DNA from: Acidicapsa ligni
GTDB taxonomy: Bacteria > Acidobacteriota > Terriglobia > Terriglobales > Acidobacteriaceae
Length of the DNA stretch: 64,000 nucleotides
NCBI RefSeq assembly: GCF_025685655.1
Contig: NZ_JAGSYG010000006.1
Location: forward strand, 226,244 to 290,243
Direction of reading: 5' to 3'
The notes beneath the pieces were generated by a model. The model did no database searches. It was given only the letters and a program-made list of their open reading frames with translations, and was not told the origin of the DNA. Position 1 is the first letter of the stretch, and each line of letters starts with the position of its first letter. The translations under genes and the position numbers were made by a program. Below are positions 35,317 to 44,669 of the stretch, piece by piece.

Positions 35317-37893
35317 ATGACAGCGACTAGGACACAGAACTCGGCCATTGACCATCAGCTCATTCTCGAGCTGAAGATCGACGCGTCCGGAAACGTGACC
35401 CGCAAACAAAGCAAACTGGGCCGGAAAGATACGCTCGAGGGAAAGCTCCTTGCGCAGATCTATCCAGGCATTCAGGTAGCGCGTGTAAGTGTGCCGCATG
35501 AGTTGACGTCGTATGAGCAGTCTGTGGTGGAAAACCGCATGGCCAAGCTCATATATGACGAGGTCGAATACAAGCTTGTGGGTGCGAGTGGTTCTGCGAA
35601 GGATGGCAAGTTCTACTTCGTCGACCAAAAGCACGCCAAGCAGATAGCTGAGCGCTTTCAGCATTGGCCCGAGGCAGCGATCGTGTACTTTGCGATCCTC
35701 GTCTCCGACTGCAAGTTGATGATAGAGGAACCCGATCTAAACATCGTCGTGGTCAAGGATCATGTCCTGGGCACCAACGATTGCCGCGGTTGGGTGCGTG
35801 AATCTCTCTATCGGAAGCTGAAGATCGGCACAAATCGTTTTTGCCAGTTCCGCATGGCATTCGATACGCGAGAACCGAAGCAGGCAAAAGGCGCATTGAA
35901 GGCGATGAGCGATCGCGTGGCCGACAGGCTCGGGGTCGATGTCATCCTGCCGGAAAGCGCCTGCAAACCAGCTCTGAAAGGGGGCGAACGCTTCTTTCCT
36001 CAACTGGGCACATCAGGACGGCTGTATGAAGGTCCAGCGATTCTCGGGATTAAGGAAGTGTCCCGCGAATCGGAGTTCGGATCGAGCTATACGCTGGTCG
36101 AACATGCTTCGGAAGAGAGCCTTCAACTTGAGATTATGCCTCGGATGATCGAGCAGATTCGCAAGGTGAGGAAGGCCTGGGACGAGGGTGACTACGGTGC
36201 TTTGTTAGAACTCTTGGGCAAGTCCGAGGTTGCCACGTTCGAAGATGATGCCAGCTTCGATCCTGAAACTCTGGAACAGGATAGTCCTGCTTCGGAAGGA
36301 TGGGAGCCGGCGGAAGCGGTACTTCTGGCGGACAAATTTGGACACAGCATCAGGTTTCCTTATGTTGCCAACCAGATCAACCGCAAATTAGCGCGTTGGG
36401 CGTTTCGCACATGCACAGGTGGTGGCTTCCGGTTACCGTCGTTCGCTCTCGCAGATGACGGCATCCTGATCGAATACCGAGGAAAAATTCTGTCGGCGTC
36501 GGACTGGATACCGGAACATACCGCCATTACCTCGTTGACGGCGGAAAAGGGCCTTTGCATTCGCTATCCCATACGAATGCAGGAGGATCTGCTTCCGGTC
36601 CGTCATCTTTCCAACGACGAGCTTGTTCCGATGATGAAGCAGGCATTGGGCTTGCCCGAACTGGACGATTCGTTAGTCCGATACGTTCTTGAACGTCAGC
36701 TCCGCATGCAGGGAACATACATCCTTCATTCGGAGACGGCGAGCAAGAATGGAGGCGACTTTGACTTCGACACCATTTGCGTGATGCCATCCGATCGATT
36801 TCCCAAGTTCATTGCGGGAAGGATCGCGTATGGAGAGAAGTACCAGCAGGAAAAGACAAAGCTACCTAAGGCCAAGTCTCCCTGGTGGAACGTGTATCTG
36901 GTTGCAATGAAGGCGCGGGGAAATCGAATCGGACAGATTACCGACTTGAAGACCTCTTGCCTTGCTGCGGGTCGGCCTGATCTTGCTTATAGGCTGGTCA
37001 AGCAACTGCAGAACGCACTCGACGCATTGAAGCACAAGGTCGAGGTCGATGAAGCTGAGGTCGGCGGTGTCAGGAAAGAGGTTAGTCCGGCACCTTGGCT
37101 CAAGTACAAACGCGAGCGAAGGATTTCGGATTTGCCACCGCACCTGGAGGTTGCCGATACAGACAAAGTCGGCAGACTCTATAACGTCGGACGCAAAGAG
37201 CTTGGCTTCCTTCCCAGGGAGCTCGATGGCGGCTTCGATGAGAAGACGTCGATTGAGGACTTTCGGGGACTCTTCACTGGCGAAGTCGTCAAGAAAGAGA
37301 TGTTCGAGGAATGCCAGCTAGTCAACTCGATCTACGCTGATGTCGCAAGCAAGATTGTTCAGCGTGAGGACGAGCTGAAACTACAACTCAAAACTGCTCA
37401 ATCGCACTGGGAAGCTGTTCGCCAGAGCGAAGACAAAGAGCAACGAAGGGCTGCTGTGCTGGCACGCAATAAAGCGCAGACAGCGCTTTGGGAACATGAA
37501 CAAGAAGCGAAAGACCAGTTCCATTCGCTCCACTTGTTCATGCACTACTGGGCGCAAGGCAAAGAGGAGAACCGACCGGCATGGGTCCAGGCGATGGGTA
37601 CAGTCGTCACTGGCGGCACAGGCTCGGGGGCCGTCCTCTTTCAATCGTTTTCGCAAGAGATTGTCGATGCCCTTGCGGAACTGACCGGCGGCCAGCGGGT
37701 TCGTGTACGCCTTCCAAAGATCATCAACGGACACGTTCGGTTTGATCATGAGCAGAGAGCATGGCTCGTCGAGCGCATCGTCAATCCCGAAGGACCTGAT
37801 GGTGAAAAGAAGGTCTTCCTTTTTCACTATAAGGGGAAGCGGAACCTGGTCTTCGAAAACACGAGTGATCCGGCAGTGACGGAGAACTCATAA
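35317..37893 (+). CDS. Large protein with DxDxD motif, candidate two-barrel RNA polymerase-like enzyme
   Basis: 858 residues from ATG 35317 (GAGGAG upstream). I do not recognise a named family, but several features recall single-chain RNA polymerases with two double-psi beta barrels (eukaryotic RdRP, YonO, crAss-like phage polymerases). These are: GGDFDFDTICVMP with Asp481-Asp483-Asp485 in DxDxD spacing; 'IRYPIRMQEDLLPVRH' about 80 residues before it; and after it GNRIGQITDL...RLVKQLQNALDALKHKVEVD, like the 'IGxI...LxxAVDxxKxG' helix segment. An earlier LPESACKPALKGG could hold barrel-one lysines. The canonical Gly before the last Asp is Phe here. It sits inside the secretion operon, before a hairpin. 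The polymerase role is inference. Confidence 0.5.
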   Translation: MTATRTQNSAIDHQLILELKIDASGNVTRKQSKLGRKDTLEGKLLAQIYPGIQVARVSVPHELTSYEQSVVENRMAKLIYDEVEYKLVGASGSAKDGKFYFVDQKHAKQIAERFQHWPEAAIVYFAILVSDCKLMIEEPDLNIVVVKDHVLGTNDCRGWVRESLYRKLKIGTNRFCQFRMAFDTREPKQAKGALKAMSDRVADRLGVDVILPESACKPALKGGERFFPQLGTSGRLYEGPAILGIKEVSRESEFGSSYTLVEHASEESLQLEIMPRMIEQIRKVRKAWDEGDYGALLELLGKSEVATFEDDASFDPETLEQDSPASEGWEPAEAVLLADKFGHSIRFPYVANQINRKLARWAFRTCTGGGFRLPSFALADDGILIEYRGKILSASDWIPEHTAITSLTAEKGLCIRYPIRMQEDLLPVRHLSNDELVPMMKQALGLPELDDSLVRYVLERQLRMQGTYILHSETASKNGGDFDFDTICVMPSDRFPKFIAGRIAYGEKYQQEKTKLPKAKSPWWNVYLVAMKARGNRIGQITDLKTSCLAAGRPDLAYRLVKQLQNALDALKHKVEVDEAEVGGVRKEVSPAPWLKYKRERRISDLPPHLEVADTDKVGRLYNVGRKELGFLPRELDGGFDEKTSIEDFRGLFTGEVVKKEMFEECQLVNSIYADVASKIVQREDELKLQLKTAQSHWEAVRQSEDKEQRRAAVLARNKAQTALWEHEQEAKDQFHSLHLFMHYWAQGKEENRPAWVQAMGTVVTGGTGSGAVLFQSFSQEIVDALAELTGGQRVRVRLPKIINGHVRFDHEQRAWLVERIVNPEGPDGEKKVFLFHYKGKRNLVFENTSDPAVTENS

Positions 37894-37898
37894 CCGGT

Positions 37899-37936
37899 AA
37901 AGGAGAAGCTCTGGCATTCTGCCTGGCTTCTCCTTT
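37899..37936 (+). terminator. Hairpin between the polymerase-like gene and the second VirB9-like gene
   Basis: AAAGGAGAAGC pairs with GCTTCTCCTTT, with an inner GGC-ATTCT-GCC helix, followed by gcttttg. It may be a terminator or attenuator. Confidence 0.65.
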
Positions 37937-37971
37937 GCTTTTGTGATGAGAGTGCGCCCGAGGAGGCCGCT

Positions 37972-38817
37972 ATGAAGATGCTGACCATCATTCCCATTGC
38001 CCTGGCAATCGCCTCGGCAGGGGCGCAAACCACCAGCCAAAATCAGATTCGTCATGTTGAGACGTCCCTCAATCATCTGACCGTTCTTGAGTTCGGCGAG
38101 CCTGTATCTACCATTGCGGTTGCCGATACGGACAGCTTTCGGGTGGAACATCACGACGACAAAGTGTTCATTGAACCGCTCCGCGAGGGGGTCGCAACCA
38201 ATCTTTTTATCTGGACAGCGTCTCGGCAACTCACCTATGAACTTGATCCAGCCGGCAAGCTCGCGATCATGGATGTCCTAATTGAGTCCGCACCCGCGCC
38301 CAAACCACGTCCTGCAGCGTCCGCCTCATCCGAACCCAGCGATAAGGAGATTCGCAAGATCGCGTCCCTTGTGCTGGCACAGGCCATGATGGGCGTCGAG
38401 GACATTGCGCACGAGGGAACGAAGCCCTCATCCGATCGACCGCAAATCAATCTTGAACAGGTTTATAGGGCGAAGGATCAACTTTACATCCGCTACTCTG
38501 TGACCAATCCGACCAAAGCGCCATTTCGGCTGACTACCCCAGATATATTTGCGCCACTTCCCACACAGCAGCCGATCTCTCTCTTGAGCTTGCGGAATCA
38601 TCAGCTCTCGACAGAGAGGTTTGGGGAGTTCAAGGCGAAGTCCGGCAGCAGCCTCGCGATCGTACAAGCGGAATCTGTGACACGCGATCTGGCCCCGGGA
38701 GAGAAGACGACAGGGGTTATTAGCGTCGGAAGCTCTCAGGGAAATGCTCCGCAACTCTATCAGCTAGTCTTTGGGACTTACGAGGGGAAGCCTCTTAGCG
38801 TTGAGGCTGTCCTCTAA
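37972..38817 (+). CDS. Second VirB9/TrbG-like protein
   Basis: 281 residues with a signal peptide (MLTIIPIALAIASAGAQT). The segments VLEFGEPVSTIAVADTDSF, KVFIEPLREGVATNLFIWT and RQLTYELDPAG follow the VirB9/TrbG N-terminal pattern. The later part, with YIRYSVTNPTKAPFRLTTPD, resembles the gene at 22580. It lies upstream of the VirD4 gene, apart from VirB10. Confidence 0.7.
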   Translation: MKMLTIIPIALAIASAGAQTTSQNQIRHVETSLNHLTVLEFGEPVSTIAVADTDSFRVEHHDDKVFIEPLREGVATNLFIWTASRQLTYELDPAGKLAIMDVLIESAPAPKPRPAASASSEPSDKEIRKIASLVLAQAMMGVEDIAHEGTKPSSDRPQINLEQVYRAKDQLYIRYSVTNPTKAPFRLTTPDIFAPLPTQQPISLLSLRNHQLSTERFGEFKAKSGSSLAIVQAESVTRDLAPGEKTTGVISVGSSQGNAPQLYQLVFGTYEGKPLSVEAVL

Positions 38818-38819
38818 TC

Positions 38820-39056
38820 ATGGACGCACAGGGTCATGTCACGTCAGAAGAAGTCCGCAAAGCACTGGTCTTGATATTCCGCAACGACTCCGAATCCGAT
38901 CTGCAGCAAGCCCTTCTTCGTGTTCTTGCCGACGATCTGAAACCCACCGATGAAAAGGGACGCTGGAGACCCAGCCCGCTACTCATTCTGGTAGCGGTGT
39001 TGTTGTGCGGTCTGCTTGGGGTCTTCTTCTACTTTACGATTGGAGGTCCCCGATGA
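38820..39056 (+). CDS. Small bitopic membrane protein
   Basis: 78 residues: a soluble helical N-terminal part (TSEEVRKALVLIFRNDSESD) and one C-terminal transmembrane helix (LLILVAVLLCGLLGVFFYFT). Two bases after the VirB9-like stop, and its own stop overlaps the VirD4 start. No family recognised. Confidence 0.65.
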   Translation: MDAQGHVTSEEVRKALVLIFRNDSESDLQQALLRVLADDLKPTDEKGRWRPSPLLILVAVLLCGLLGVFFYFTIGGPR

Positions 39057-40849
39057 GTCCAGCCTATGATGCGCCGCCGCGGCGGTATCAACCTGGCCCC
39101 GAGGACTTGACCGGCCTGCTTGTCTTGCTCGCATGTGCAGTCCTGGCATTCTGCTGGTATGTTGCGGTTTCCCGACTACATCTGCGCAATAGCCAATGTC
39201 TCGAAATCTTCATGGACTTCGCCATTCTCTTCTTTGGCGGAGGGCTTGTCATCGCTCAGATCGTCGGCCGGAAACAGAAGCGCGAGGACAATTGGCCACA
39301 TCCTCCCCTCTTCGTTCCGTCGCTGGCAGACGGCGCAATTGCTCGCGATGCCAATCAAGAGTCAGCGACGCTGCTCGGATATAACGTCCACAAAGAGCCA
39401 TGGCTTTGGCCAGACGTCGTGAGGATGAAGCACGGGGTCATCGTTGGTGGGACCGGCGCCGGCAAGTCAACATTTCTTGAAAACATTATTGCTCAGGATC
39501 TGACACGCCGGTTTGGGAACCGGAAGATGCCCATGATTATCTTCGATGGCAAAGGAGAACGCGAGTTCCTTGATCGTCTTCTGCCGCACATCGAGGCTGC
39601 GGGCAGGCTCCAAGATCTCCGAGTTCTCGATCCTACGCATCCCACCGAGTCCGCCCGTTACAACCCCTTCTACGCCCTCGACGACGCCTACCAGGAACAC
39701 GTTAACTTCATCTTTCGTTCGTTCGGGCTGCGGGAGGATTTCTTCAAGGGACATCAGGAAGCCTATCTCTCCGATCTTGTGCGTATTCTCCAATACACCG
39801 GCAAGCTATTCAACGTGTACGACGTTCTGGTTATGGCCCTCGACGAGAACGTACTTCAAGAGCAGATTGCGATTGCAAAGACGCGACTCTCATCTCTCCC
39901 TGATATCTCGATGCAAAAGCGTTTGAACTTCGAAATGTCGGTCCGGATGTTGCAAAGATCGCTCGCGGATCGGGAGAGGGTTGAGAAGATTCAAGGTCTG
40001 TTGAATGAGCTTCTGAGCTTCCTGGAAGACGAGCTTTCGATCGTCACTGGGTCCTACCAAGATCTGCTGACGCTCGATGAGGTGTTCGAGCAAGACCTCA
40101 TTCTGTTTGTGTCGCTGAACACGAACCGCAATCAACGCGCTGTAGAAGCGCTGGGGAAAATCCTGCTGCAGAACATCCAGCTCATGGTCGGCAAGCGCTA
40201 CGCCCGTGCTACGGGCGAGAGGGATGCAGATGAACCGATGTTCTCCGTCATCCTTGACGAGTTTGCGCCATTCGCCTATCCGGGATTTACCCAGGTCCTA
40301 CAGACAGCTCGCGGAGCCAGAGTATCGTTCCTTTTCTCGTTCCAGAGCCTGCCTCAGTTGCAACGAGTAAGTCAGGCATTTTCGGATGAAGTCTCTTCCG
40401 CTCCCGGCACAAAGATGATCATGAATGTCTCGGAGGAGAACACGGCACAGTGGTTCCTAAAGGCGTCGGCCAAGATCGCAACCAAGCGTAGAAGTCTGTC
40501 GGTACGCAGAACGGGCCTCTTCTCGGCAAAATACACCGAGACCGGAACTGGCAGTGAAAGTGACATCAAGGAAACGCGGGCTCGGGAAGATCACATCAAG
40601 AATCTTCCGGTGGGCCAAATGGAAATCCTGATGGTCGACAGCCGGGAGGGCACGCGATACTCCCATCTCCACGTTCGGCGTGCTCCGAGCTTCCGGCTGG
40701 AAGGACTTGCTCCACGGCTCTATCCGAAAATGCACAGCTACCTCGACCCACAAACAGGCGTGAACCTCCGGTTCAAAGAGTCGGAGAACCGTAAACAGCG
40801 CCGCAGGCGCATGGCGGGAGTATCGCTCGACGGTTCGGCGGGAGAGTGA
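39053..40849 (+). CDS. VirD4/TraG-type coupling protein
   Basis: 598 residues. Two N-terminal membrane helices, then Walker A GGTGAGKST (Lys about 138), FDGKGEREF and VLDPTHPTESARYNPF (Walker B region common to T4CPs), and later FSVILDEFAPFAYPGFTQ and FSFQSLPQLQRVS. It couples the DNA-relaxase complex to the secretion channel and pumps DNA. Starts in an ATGA overlap with the preceding gene. Presence of a T4CP argues for DNA transfer rather than protein secretion only. Confidence 0.93.
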   Translation: MSPAYDAPPRRYQPGPEDLTGLLVLLACAVLAFCWYVAVSRLHLRNSQCLEIFMDFAILFFGGGLVIAQIVGRKQKREDNWPHPPLFVPSLADGAIARDANQESATLLGYNVHKEPWLWPDVVRMKHGVIVGGTGAGKSTFLENIIAQDLTRRFGNRKMPMIIFDGKGEREFLDRLLPHIEAAGRLQDLRVLDPTHPTESARYNPFYALDDAYQEHVNFIFRSFGLREDFFKGHQEAYLSDLVRILQYTGKLFNVYDVLVMALDENVLQEQIAIAKTRLSSLPDISMQKRLNFEMSVRMLQRSLADRERVEKIQGLLNELLSFLEDELSIVTGSYQDLLTLDEVFEQDLILFVSLNTNRNQRAVEALGKILLQNIQLMVGKRYARATGERDADEPMFSVILDEFAPFAYPGFTQVLQTARGARVSFLFSFQSLPQLQRVSQAFSDEVSSAPGTKMIMNVSEENTAQWFLKASAKIATKRRSLSVRRTGLFSAKYTETGTGSESDIKETRAREDHIKNLPVGQMEILMVDSREGTRYSHLHVRRAPSFRLEGLAPRLYPKMHSYLDPQTGVNLRFKESENRKQRRRRMAGVSLDGSAGE

Positions 40850-40851
40850 AT

Positions 40852-41610
40852 ATGAAGCGGCTCTTACAACGAATTTTCATTGTTTCGATTGTCCTTGCTG
40901 CGCTCTCGGCATTTCCATCCTTGGCCCAAACGCCGAGTCCGTCGGCAGATTCGAGACCCAAAACAAACAGGCGACAGGGATTTTTCGACTACGTGCTTGG
41001 CAAAGTCAACCCGAGCGGCAACGATTACGGCGCGGCCTTGCAATCCGGTCGAGACTCAATGGTTGGGAATACAGTGGACGATTTGTACTTCTGGTCGAAC
41101 GCCGTGACGCTCGTTTTGCTTACGGGATCGGTCGCTATCGTCTTCCTGCAATGGCGCTCGGAGGCGAAACGCGAGATCATCGCCGCTGCTCTTATCGCCG
41201 AATTATGGAATGGTCGTGTCAGCGATAGGGTCGAGCTTGACCGCCGGACAGCGCAGTTCAATGAGCTTGCAGCAGCTCACAATGTCGAGGTGGAACGGGC
41301 GTTGACGCTCAGCCAGCAACAGGCGGAAAAGCAGTCGGCGGGCAATCTGAATCGAAGCGTTCGCAAGCTTAGCGAAGCACCAACAGGCGCGAGCCCAAAG
41401 GATGCTCCACGCGTGACGACGGCACCGGAAGCGCCGGTTGCGTCTCCGCCAGATGCCAGCGTTGCCAACCTCCAGCAGAGCAATGTATTGCTCCAACGGC
41501 GGATCGAAGCGATGCAGAACACCAAGCAAAATCTGGAGCAACGTCTCAGTCAGACCGCAGCCCTTCTCGAACAGGAGCGCCGTCGGAACGCTACGCTCAA
41601 GGGCGCTTAG
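40852..41610 (+). CDS. Membrane protein with signal peptide and C-terminal coiled coil
   Basis: 252 residues. Signal-like N-terminus (IFIVSIVLAALSAFPSLAQT), a second hydrophobic helix (AVTLVLLTGSVAIVFLQW), a linker of Pro/Ala/Ser, and C-terminal heptads (NVLLQRRIEAMQNTKQNLEQ). GTG 40846 is an alternative start. It is coupled to the VirD4 gene; role in transfer is likely but undefined. Confidence 0.65.
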   Translation: MKRLLQRIFIVSIVLAALSAFPSLAQTPSPSADSRPKTNRRQGFFDYVLGKVNPSGNDYGAALQSGRDSMVGNTVDDLYFWSNAVTLVLLTGSVAIVFLQWRSEAKREIIAAALIAELWNGRVSDRVELDRRTAQFNELAAAHNVEVERALTLSQQQAEKQSAGNLNRSVRKLSEAPTGASPKDAPRVTTAPEAPVASPPDASVANLQQSNVLLQRRIEAMQNTKQNLEQRLSQTAALLEQERRRNATLKGA

Positions 41611-41620
41611 AAAGGAAGCC

Positions 41621-42295
41621 ATGTCGATTAAGAGCCGAGCCGAATTTAGCAAACAGGACGAGTGGATCTCGTATGTCCACGACTGCGTACCTGTCGCCGA
41701 CCGTGCCTACGCGCTTGCAAGCGGCCGCACCGAGCTATTCAAAAGCTTTTACGACGTGCGGAGACGGACATTTCCTGTCGAGTTTGCTACCGCCTTGGAA
41801 CGGATTCATGTTCTTTCCGAGCCCGAGCGCACGATCCGTCTTGAGCAGTTGAATGAACAAATTTTCGAAAGCCTTACCGGATTGTTGTTCGATGACGCGC
41901 AGTCAAAGAGAGTGGGAGATCAGTCAATAACTCCCGCTTCTCCGAAGAAACAGGTAGAGGAACTGCTCGATCATTTGATCAAGAAGAATCCCTACTTCGC
42001 ATTGTGGACCACCTACAAAAGCAGTGTCGCGGAAGAATCCGGCGCACGAGATTGGGACGAGCACCTCTGCCAGGAGCTGGGAATGACTGATGGCGAGGAG
42101 GTAGAGTTCACCCGAGCCATGGCGGATTTGGACAAAGTTCTTCGTTACTTCCGCGACCACAACATTTCGCTGCCCCGTCATTTCTTTGAACGGACATGGT
42201 TCCTTCACTATCTTCGCGGGCCAGAACGAATGCTCCAGACGCGCGCTCTTCTGAACACTCTTACTGCGGAGATCAGGGAATGCACGTCCGAGTGA
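41621..42295 (+). CDS. Protein of unknown function
   Basis: 224 residues, soluble, largely helical, acidic. ATG 41621 is preceded by AAAGGAAG. It contains ALWTTYKSSVAEESGARDWD and PRHFFERTWFLHYLRGPERM. No recognised family. Co-transcribed with the VirD4 and replication-relaxation-like genes. Confidence 0.6.
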   Translation: MSIKSRAEFSKQDEWISYVHDCVPVADRAYALASGRTELFKSFYDVRRRTFPVEFATALERIHVLSEPERTIRLEQLNEQIFESLTGLLFDDAQSKRVGDQSITPASPKKQVEELLDHLIKKNPYFALWTTYKSSVAEESGARDWDEHLCQELGMTDGEEVEFTRAMADLDKVLRYFRDHNISLPRHFFERTWFLHYLRGPERMLQTRALLNTLTAEIRECTSE

Positions 42296-42816
42296 TCGGC
42301 TTCGGAACCAATTGGTGGGCGATGCACTCGCCCGACAGAAGCGATCCCTATTGCTTCCGTCGGCGTGCGGCTTACTTCAATGCATCTGCCCTGATGTGCG
42401 GAAGGCGGCTTCATCATAGCGCGATCTTCCCCGGCCAAGTCAGGTTCAATGCGCGGAGCGGCTTTGATCCCGAGTTCCCATCCCGCGCTATCGGGAAGAC
42501 ATTTCTGTGTAGCGGTCCAAACCATTTCGCAGGAAAAGTTCATCTTCTGTTCCAGCAATTGGCCAACGATTCCCATCCAGACGCCTATCTCGCTGTGTTG
42601 AATTCGCTCGAGCATGGCTCCATTCGGTTCCGACAACCCGGCTGGATGTCCACCGGCGTAATACCAATCTCGATCAGCATGAGAGGTCCGAGATTCGAAG
42701 CGATGCTGCTGATAGGCCCTGACGATTGGGTCCAAAGCGATGTTGGACGCTGGCGGGTGAGCGCCGATAGGAACAGCCTGTCGCTTTCGTGCGACCTCGA
42801 CGGGAGGATCAGATGA
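42280..42816 (+). CDS. Protein of unknown function
   Basis: 178 residues starting MHVRVIGFGTNWWAMHSPD, mixed alpha/beta, many aromatic residues. Overlaps both neighbours (16 bp with the gene before, 4 bp after), so it is a coupled operon member. No family recognised. Confidence 0.55.
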   Translation: MHVRVIGFGTNWWAMHSPDRSDPYCFRRRAAYFNASALMCGRRLHHSAIFPGQVRFNARSGFDPEFPSRAIGKTFLCSGPNHFAGKVHLLFQQLANDSHPDAYLAVLNSLEHGSIRFRQPGWMSTGVIPISISMRGPRFEAMLLIGPDDWVQSDVGRWRVSADRNSLSLSCDLDGRIR

Positions 42817-43592
42817 GATATTACAAAGGCTATATGGCTCTTTCCGAGGCGTGCGATGTGCCAGTCTTGCTGCACATCCGCAACGCCCGTGCGATCTGCT
42901 TCGATCAGCTTTCAGAACTGATTTCGTTCGAGATGGAGAAAGCGCTCTCGCGATCGCTCCGTTGGAGGGTCGCCCGTTTGGAAAAGGCCGGTCTCCTATC
43001 GCGCCTGGATATCTATCGCTATTTGGGCAAACCAGTTTTCGGAATCACGCAGCAGGGCCTCGAATGTCTGGAGGCTCGCGGCCATTATCTTCTTTCCCTG
43101 CCCAGCAACACCGAACAGATCCTGCACTCATCGCAGGTTCCCCATGCGTTGGAATTGGTGAACATCCGAATCGCGTTGGCGAAAGCAGGCCTGCTCATCT
43201 CCTGGAAAAGCGAGTTGGAAATCACCTCTCGGAACCTCATTGTCGAGAGTATGGCTACGAAGGATTATGACGCGGTCGCGGAAATTGAATTCGAAGGAAA
43301 CAGCAGAAGGCTCGCGATTGAGTACGAAAGAAACCCGAAGGCCGCCCATCGTTATCGCGCTATTCGTGACGTACTCGATAAAGATGAGACCGCGGACACG
43401 GTACTTTATCTGACCGCGAACGATGACATCTTGTATCTTCTAGCCGTCGAAATGCGATCCTGCCGGCGGCAAATAGGCTTCGCACTGAGCGAAGCTTTCC
43501 GGCGGTCGCTCTTAGAAACGCGCACGTTGACGAACACCGAAGACTCCGAGGTTGTGCTCTTGCGCGATCTTCTGAGAGCTAAACGCCCATAA
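42813..43592 (+). CDS. Replication-relaxation-like DNA-binding protein
   Basis: 259 residues. The N-terminal half is a winged-helix-like domain (ALSRSLRWRVARLEKAGLLS, then ITQQGLECLEARG). The C-terminal half has DAVAEIEFEGNSRRLAIEYE and YRAIRDVLDKDETADTVLYL, resembling the nuclease-like fold of the replication-relaxation family (Pfam PF13814) found on plasmids and conjugative elements. It is the best candidate in this window for an origin-processing or initiator protein. Function is inferred. Confidence 0.55.
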   Translation: MRYYKGYMALSEACDVPVLLHIRNARAICFDQLSELISFEMEKALSRSLRWRVARLEKAGLLSRLDIYRYLGKPVFGITQQGLECLEARGHYLLSLPSNTEQILHSSQVPHALELVNIRIALAKAGLLISWKSELEITSRNLIVESMATKDYDAVAEIEFEGNSRRLAIEYERNPKAAHRYRAIRDVLDKDETADTVLYLTANDDILYLLAVEMRSCRRQIGFALSEAFRRSLLETRTLTNTEDSEVVLLRDLLRAKRP

Positions 43593-43847
43593 GTCCCGCC
43601 GTCGCCTTAGCCAAATCTTTGACTACCCATTGTGGAGCGATTGTGGTTGTAATGGCCCTCCATTGCTGGTCGTTTGATGTGGTTTGCCTTGTTTTTGACC
43701 AGAATCGACCCCTCCTAAGTCTCGGCTCTTCTATGAGTTGCTTCTTGACTATCCCCTTGTACATGGCTCCGATTTGAGGGGTTGTGGATGAGGTGATCGC
43801 AGGAAGGGGTGCAGCGGAACACGGATGTCCGCAGCAAGGAGGCAGGT

Positions 43848-44669
43848 ATGAGTCAGTGGCTAGGAGAAGTACGTCGTCTCGCGCAGGAACATGGGAACGA
43901 TCTTGCGCTGGTTGTGAACCATTCCGGTGGTAAAGATTCCACACGGATGTTGGGTTATATCCGGAAGAAGTTTCCGGATGTTGCTACCTACGCGGTGATG
44001 GCAGACACGGGATTCGAACATCTTTGTCCGATCTCGGCGGCAGATTTTGCGCGTTCCCGATGTGCAGAGTTTGGCCTCGATCTTACCGTGGTGCGAAATC
44101 CGAAGCGCACCTACCTTGAGATGGTGGAGCAACGCGGGATGTTTCCGTCCCCGCAGTACCGCCAATGCACTTCCGATTTGAAGCGCGGTCCAATCGACAA
44201 ATTCATTCGCCGTCTGGCACACAAGGTGATTGTGAATTGCATCGGTATACGGTCGGAAGAGTCCAACCCTCGCTCCCGCCTGTTGCCGTTGACCTTGAAC
44301 AATGCGCTTTGCTCACGTCACAGAACGGTCTACAGCTGGCTCCCCATCTTCGAACAAACTCTCCCCGATGTTCTCGCATGGCATTGGGTAAACGCGATCC
44401 GACTCCATCCCATGTATGTCCCGGAGTTCCACAAGGATGGAACAACTGGCGGTTATCTCCGGCGATTATCTTGCCGGGTTTGCATCTTCTCGACCAACGC
44501 AGACCTCGTAGCAATCCAGCAACATGACCCCGCCGCCTTCGAGGCAATCGCATCTCTCGAACAGAAGTTGAAGTTCACGATGCGTCCCGGCGCCAGCTTG
44601 GTCGAGATCGTGGAATCTCATTCTTCGGTTCGCAGGGAACAAGCCAGACAACAGAGCTTTTGCTTTTGA
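43848..44669 (+). CDS. PP-loop enzyme of the PAPS-reductase family
   Basis: 273 residues from ATG 43848 with AGGAGG upstream. PP-loop VVNHSGGKDSTRM (residues about 23-34), then YAVMADTGFEHLCP and RQCTSDLKRGPIDKFIRR, which match the PAPS reductase/DndC-like N-type pyrophosphatase fold. A later SCRVCIFS adds Cys residues. A sulfate assimilation role is unlikely without the rest of the pathway. Mobile-element members of this family include DNA phosphorothioation (DndC) proteins, but no other dnd genes are visible here. The substrate is unknown. Confidence 0.8.
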   Translation: MSQWLGEVRRLAQEHGNDLALVVNHSGGKDSTRMLGYIRKKFPDVATYAVMADTGFEHLCPISAADFARSRCAEFGLDLTVVRNPKRTYLEMVEQRGMFPSPQYRQCTSDLKRGPIDKFIRRLAHKVIVNCIGIRSEESNPRSRLLPLTLNNALCSRHRTVYSWLPIFEQTLPDVLAWHWVNAIRLHPMYVPEFHKDGTTGGYLRRLSCRVCIFSTNADLVAIQQHDPAAFEAIASLEQKLKFTMRPGASLVEIVESHSSVRREQARQQSFCF

